From the NCBI GenBank assembly GCA_036250195.1, contig JAVHZZ010000001.1, positions 397,360,117-397,424,116 on the forward strand: a stretch of DNA of 64,000 nt, given 5' to 3'. The stretch's first letter is position 1; every line of letters begins with the position of its first letter. The DNA comes from Mixophyes australis. Taxonomy: Eukaryota > Chordata > Amphibia > Anura > Limnodynastidae. Below the pieces are notes generated by a model. The model was not told where the DNA came from and did no database searches. It saw only the letters and a list, made by a program, of their open reading frames with translations. The position numbers and the translations under genes were made by a program. Below, piece by piece: positions 58,351 through 64,000 of this stretch.

Positions 58351-61127
58351 CTTGTTCTTTAGAAGAATACGAAAAAAAATAAATTAAGATCAATTACAGA
58401 TTTGCCAACCAGGGCGTTTATAGTTTTTGTGGGAGAAAAATAAGGGAGAGGAGCAGTGGGGGTGAAAGTGTGGTTTGAAGCCCAAGGGGTGATAAGTGAA
58501 GATAAAATTAATTAAAGTGGTCAAAAGGCAGGTGGGCATTATTGTGAATTTGCCCAGGGTCTTGCAGAATGATTTTGAGGCATTGCTTACAATAGTCGTC
58601 GCATATTCCATACGGTAGACATACCATATCCTAGTTACCACAACAGCAAAAGAAGCAGTAGCTGTGGATTTCCATTAGCTATATATTTTCAAATATAACA
58701 CATTTTAAAATCTTATCATAAAAAAAAAAAAAAATCATACATTAGTTCAGCAAAAGAAAGTCAAAACACAATTTAAAAGAAATTACCGTCAAGAGTGAAT
58801 GAACTTCACTTTTTGATGCTAGTGACTGTCTCCCACAATATATGGATGGTAGAAAGAGCCTCCAGCCACCAGCTTGGGCTGTATTATACCAAACACTGGT
58901 CTCGCTGCTACTGCATTGTATACCTGTATTCTCACCAGATGTACATACATAGCACCGGGGAAAGGGGCTAAAAAAACACAGTAGTACATATTACCTAGCA
59001 ACAAGGCTCATACCATGACACTGCAGAATTTAGTTTGATATATAATATTTGTCAATGTCAATGTGGGACGTACAATATTTGTATTTGGTTTTCATTATAC
59101 CTTAGATACTTCGCTCCCTAATGTCATATTGCTGTGTCATATCACTTATTTACGCTCTCTGTCATCATCATTAATCCCCATCACTTACTTCCCTTTCAGA
59201 AGATTATCAACCTTTAGAAAGTTAGTACTTTCTTACTATGGTTTAAACAGCCCCATTTACATATATTACCGCTTGTGAGTTAGGCCATCACTCACATAAG
59301 GGAAGGGGCAGGGCAAAAGCAGGTCTAACAGATGAGAATATTGTGACATAAGGTGATGGGCAGATCATATGACAAGCAGAGCACATGAATACATTATCTG
59401 ACAGGCAGAGTTGAAAACATTAAAAACACACAGCTAAAGCAAAACTGGCATGCATTAAAACATCAGGCTGCTTAATATTTTGATACTGACAGTCTAGAGT
59501 TGCTATGCAATAAATGTTTGGTGCTGAAATATTTAGCTATAAGCAGAAAATTACTGCATTTAAAAACCAAGATGATCCTTAGTAATATTTCAATCAAAAT
59601 ATGGTTCACATCAGTGGCTGAAGTGGAAACTTAGAAGTGTCAGTATGAAAAATATAAGTGAATAGAATGATAGTTTTACAATGAAGGCAGTAGGAAGATT
59701 TGCAGCATAGCATATCATCATATACACCCCCACTCTCACCACTGGTTCATATAGAAAATATACATTATTTTGAGGCACAGTCGTTAGTATTCTGATAAAT
59801 GAGTCCCATATGCGCACATTTTATCTTTGCCCTCACTTCATTCCATGCACAGATTTCTAGTAATCTAGGAAATCTCGTGAGATTCCCAAAAGCCAACAAT
59901 AGGCCTGTTCACACTATTTAATTCTTATCCCATACCCACTTGTATTATTACTTTTAGTAGCAGCGAGATTTTTAGAGAGCTGCCCAATCCTCTGCCATAA
60001 TAGCAAATTAACGCACTATGGAAGCCTAGATGACCTCCAATGAGCCCCCGAATTACAAAGCAATTGAATATGACATGCAATTCCAGTGGTGCTTGCACAT
60101 GCTTTTAAAGCAAAACAGATGTTATTGGGTATAAGGCTTAATAGTGGAAGATACCTAGAAAATAAGGTTTTCAATCCATATTAACTAAGCCTTAAATGTT
60201 TTATTGAATGCTAACAATGAGAAAATAACCCATTCATAGTATTCTCTTTAAAGTACAACAAAACCTCTCAAAAATTCTGATACGTTGTAGAGAAATGTTG
60301 CTCAATGAATGCAGCCATATTCTTGTGAAAGTCCCTTCCACTTCCCAAGTCACTAACTTTGATTAATGACATTTCAGCATTTCGTTATCCTGTTCATTTT
60401 TCAGATTGTAATTGTTTTATTTAATAATATTGCATCACACATGCCTGCTTTAAAACCAAACACCTAATGCCTGGTACTAGCTAAATGGACACTATACAGA
60501 AAATATTGTATTTTACATTAGTAACGTCCATAGACACTGATCACAACTTCCCTTGTTTATATTAACTTTATTTTCTCCACAAAAATTTGAAAATATATAA
60601 AATTATAAATGTTATTTTTTTCATTAAAAGATCTAATTTCCCAAATTATTCAGGAAGTTGACATTTTAGCACTCTGGCTAATAAACCTATGAAAACCCTG
60701 CTTGAGTGTAGATATTAGCAGCCATAAGGAGAATTCCTTACAAGGAAGTAAATGCTTTGGAATGAGATTAGAAACTGTTCAATGAACTGCTATTTATTAA
60801 AAAGAAAAATTCCATAAAAATGGGATTTTGTCCAGAAACAACAGATCCCAGTTAGCGTACATTCTTTGTGCACATGCACTATTTGGAGCCAGCTAGGCCA
60901 GAATCTCAAAGACGTCTGCCTTAATATACTCTGTGGAATAAATTCAGAGAAAACAAAAAGAAAATGATTACAAGGCATTACAGAGCAGGAATTGGCAACG
61001 ATTACACAAAAAGCACAGATTTCTTGATCATGTTTTTCATAGAAACTTTGTCTGCCTATCAGAACATGGTTATCTGTAGTGGAATACATAAAAAGCAAAT
61101 AAATGGTAAAATGCAAACCACATAGAC
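58351..61127. other. Upstream sequence without recognised genes
   Basis: AT-rich unique-looking DNA. The ORFs (58390-58641, 58819-59004, 59063-59278, 59611-59817, 60790-61140) show no family features. Confidence 0.45.
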
Positions 61128-61607
61128 CAGGGGCCGGCAACCCCCGGCACGCGTACCAAATGTGGTACGCAGACTACTACTTTCTGGCACTCTGGAGCTC
61201 CGCAGTTGCAGATAGCCGCATGAGCAGTAGCTCCATTTTGGTCATCTTCAGCTGCTTTAGTGAAACAGCTCCAAGCTTCCCTTGTGGAAAGTTTGATATG
61301 TGTGCAGAGTCTACAGAGGGTGGGAAAGAGGCTTAATAAGAAGTAGGGCCCAATTTTGTGGCACAATATAAGCTGGGGGCACAACCATGTAGCAGAATAT
61401 AAGCTGAGGGCACAGTTATGTGGCATAACATGAATGTTTATTTGTTGGTCCCATTACTATTAATATTACCATAATATTAGCATGATAAAATAAAAAATAT
61501 ATTATATATATACATACACACACACCAGCCCACAGCCCCCCCAAGTACACTTGGGATTGAACAGATTATTTTCTGGCAATCTGATAGAAAACGGTTGCAG
61601 ACACCTG
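61128..61607. mobile_element. hAT-type non-autonomous transposon
   Basis: The left end CAGGGGCCGGCAACCCC and the right end 'ggttgcagacacctg' are imperfect inverted repeats of the CAGGGGTCGGCAACC type. The flanking 8-mers 'acatagac' (61120-61127) and 'ctatagac' (61608-61615) match at 6 of 8, consistent with an aged 8-bp duplication. The interior includes a (TA)/(CA) stretch. There is no transposase. Confidence 0.7.
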
Positions 61608-61839
61608 CTATAGACTGAACTAGACTGATCGTTGTGCACCAACATTATTCAGATGAGGCAGTTTCATTATTTTCAACAAAACTGTATCAAATGCTATGTG
61701 GTTGGTGCCATACTTAACCCAATATATACCCACCAAAAAGGATCAGCAATTTTTAGAAAGATATTCAGAAATCTGATCCATATCATACTTGCCAACTGAC
61801 CCAAATCTCCTGAGACATTTCCAGGTTCTGTGCCTCGCC

Positions 61840-62095
61840 TCCTTTCTGATTACCACCTCTCATTCACCTCTGTACACTTCCTAATATCACTGTCTTATGA
61901 CTTCCCTCTCGATCTAGATTGTAAGCTCCCATGAGGAAGGCTCTGTTTCATGTCGGCACCTCCCTCCGTCAGTCATTTATGTTCTTGTTTTGTCTGTATG
62001 AATTATATTTCTGTATGAGTTTTTGTACCGATTGTCCGGCTCTGCAGAGTTTTGTGGCACCTTCTAAACAAGCCATGATGATGATGAAAAGACAA
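61840..62095 (+). mobile_element. L2-type LINE 3' end
   Basis: Plus-strand order 'tagattgtaagctcccatga', 'gtccggctctgcagagtttt', 'gtggcaccttctaaaca', then (ATG)n. This is the same architecture as the 3' end of the LINE at 40565-40790. It is a 5'-truncated copy. Confidence 0.75.
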
Positions 62096-64000
62096 GCCTA
62101 CATGATAGGCATTTGTTAAAGGTTTGAAGCATATCTGTAACTAATATTACACAACAGTAAAAGATTGAAATCTATTTACATTACAGACATTCTGTACACC
62201 TGAAGAAATCTCCAGGGGCCAGAAATTGTATAAGGGAAATAAGCGATTGCATATCCACCGCGTTCCATTTGTGCACATGCAGGAAAAAAGAGAAAAAAAA
62301 GAAATAAAAACAGTGGAAGGTGAATTCAGTATTCGGAAGTGATGTTCAACAGCATAATTCCAGAGGGGTCTTCAAATTCTGGTTATTGATTTACAAGATG
62401 ATATTGCAAATGTATACACACATGGCTATTTCAAAAGTATACTGCAAGGATAATCTAAAGGGTGCAGCCCAGAACATTTTTTCTGTCTTTCAACAAGTTC
62501 CATGGTGACAAATATATATACATATATAATACATGGTAGTATGCAGGCCCACTACCTAAGCCCAAATTGCAAATAACCGAAAAAGCATAACAGCATGGTC
62601 TAACACACAAAACAACATTTGGAGCTATGCTTCTTCTACACATAGCATATACATTGGCAGTCTTATCAAGTGAAGACCAAAAGCAATGGGCTATGTACCA
62701 AATTTGGTTCTCTTTTACACATTCCCAGGATGGGAGAGATGATAAAAATACTGTAGCAGCCATTTGAGGATTCCCTGAAAAGAGCTCTGTTTCACTATAA
62801 CTTTGGCAACCGTAATCCACAGTACGAAGACAACAACAAGACGGACATCTTGGTATTGAGCCAGTCTATAATAAACTGCACACGTCTGGCACGTATATAT
62901 CTGAATTTTTGTAAAGTGACTGATCAACCACATCTCAGACTTGTAACAGAGATTAGCTATCAGTCACACTTCAGCTTCATGATTGAAGGCCGCTTCAATT
63001 TAACTACCAGTCTTCTCTCTATGCTCCTTATATACACTCTTAAATTGTGGGTGGGGAAAAAATATTGTCCATAACCATGTCTTCCATTCTATACACTGAA
63101 ATAAGAGATCAGATTGTAATTGTACTAATTACTACACTAGACGTTAAAGGACAAAAACTGAAAAGGAAGAAAGACAAAAAAGGACATAAAAAAGATAAAT
63201 TCATACAATTCATTCATTTTTCTACATTCAAGCATATTTCTTAAAGAAAACATATTTATTTGTTAAAGTTCACAAATAAGGGGAAACTAGAGACGAGGAT
63301 AAAATTTATTTAAATATCATTGCTAGAAAAAAGGGAAATTCCAATGGGTAAAAATTTCTATCACAAGAACATACAGTTGAGGGTGGGTACAGTATTTACA
63401 CATGATTTATACAGATTACAAGACTGCACTGCAGCACTCATTTGGCAGGACTTGGGACACATGAACAAGCCAAATATAAAAGCCGCCCTACGATGCCAGT
63501 ATGTCATAAGTTGTTTCCTACGCATCCCTGTTCAGTAATAGAACTCCTAATCTCCCTTTAAAATGAACCTATAAAATGTGGAAAGATATTCAGCACAGAA
63601 CCTTGCTGTGATGAGACCAATTACAGGAAAGCCAATGTCACTATTAATAACCCACTGATTGAGCAATTTAGGGATACGAATTATGCACTTGCACTAATTT
63701 AAATCTGAGAAGCCATCAGGACAGAGGACATACAGCAAATGTGACAAGTGAAGAGAAAAGCCAGCACTCCAGACTACCCACATGGAGGTAACAAGGAGCC
63801 CAGCCTAATGTGGCTCACACTGGGGCAATATGTGACACTTAAGGAAGCATTTTCCTAGATCATAAGTATCAATAACATTTTAGAAGAAGCATGAATGGCA
63901 ACAAGGCCTTTGTTATTTCATTCAGTGCTTAGAAAATAAGACTATACATTGTGCATTAAAGGAAGGTCAGTGGGCATCACTTCCCTTCGTAACACAATAC
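62096..64000. other. Upstream sequence without recognised genes
   Basis: AT-rich unique DNA up to the window edge. The small ORFs (62320-62508, 62455-62820, 62850-63074, 63320-63538) show no recognisable motif, splice context or repeat structure. Confidence 0.45.

Overview
This window is non-coding, repeat-rich DNA from a large vertebrate genome, most likely an anuran amphibian. It shows AT-rich unique sequence, interspersed L2-type and L1-type LINE pieces, Tc1-like and hAT DNA transposons, many palindromic MITEs, LTR-like repeats and large minisatellites. The anuran call is inferred from this mix; no species-diagnostic gene was seen.

One protein-coding gene can be recognised with confidence: the first coding exon of fbxw7, isoform alpha, on the minus strand (14700-14203). 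It encodes the alpha-specific N-terminus with a KRRR nuclear-localisation motif and a long acidic tract, and has a clean acceptor (exon start 14769) and donor (after 14203). The F-box/WD40 exons would lie beyond position 1. About 23 kb upstream, at 37852-38040, a CpG-richer segment with a strong donor looks like the first exon. If it is spliced to 14769 the reading frame stays open from an ATG at 37911, predicting a 43-residue longer Fbxw7 alpha, preceded by a 26-codon uORF that stops 2 nt before that ATG. An L2-type LINE lies directly upstream of this exon.

Layout. 1-14.2 kb: fbxw7 intron with an 81-bp minisatellite (1722-3656), a hAT element with a perfect 8-bp target duplication (4082-4460), a 55/47-bp minisatellite (5461-7516) and palindromic MITEs. 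14.2-14.77 kb: the fbxw7 exon. 14.8-37.85 kb: large intron with two LTR-like repeats (19.8 and 29.5 kb), an L1-type reverse transcriptase fragment, several MITEs, long (TA)n tracts and an unidentified exon-like ORF (34185-34508). 38.04-40.79 kb: degenerate L2-type LINE. 41-64 kb: upstream sequence with a retroelement flanked by a 39-bp direct repeat (44.4 kb), a nest of CCCGGG-rich palindromic MITEs (46.4-47.6 kb), a perfect 67-bp-arm palindrome (47.7 kb), two dead Tc1-like transposons (47.8-48.9 and 54.3-55.8 kb) and further MITEs. Most other long ORFs are products of repeats or chance. No rRNA, tRNA, CRISPR or bacterial-type operon was seen.
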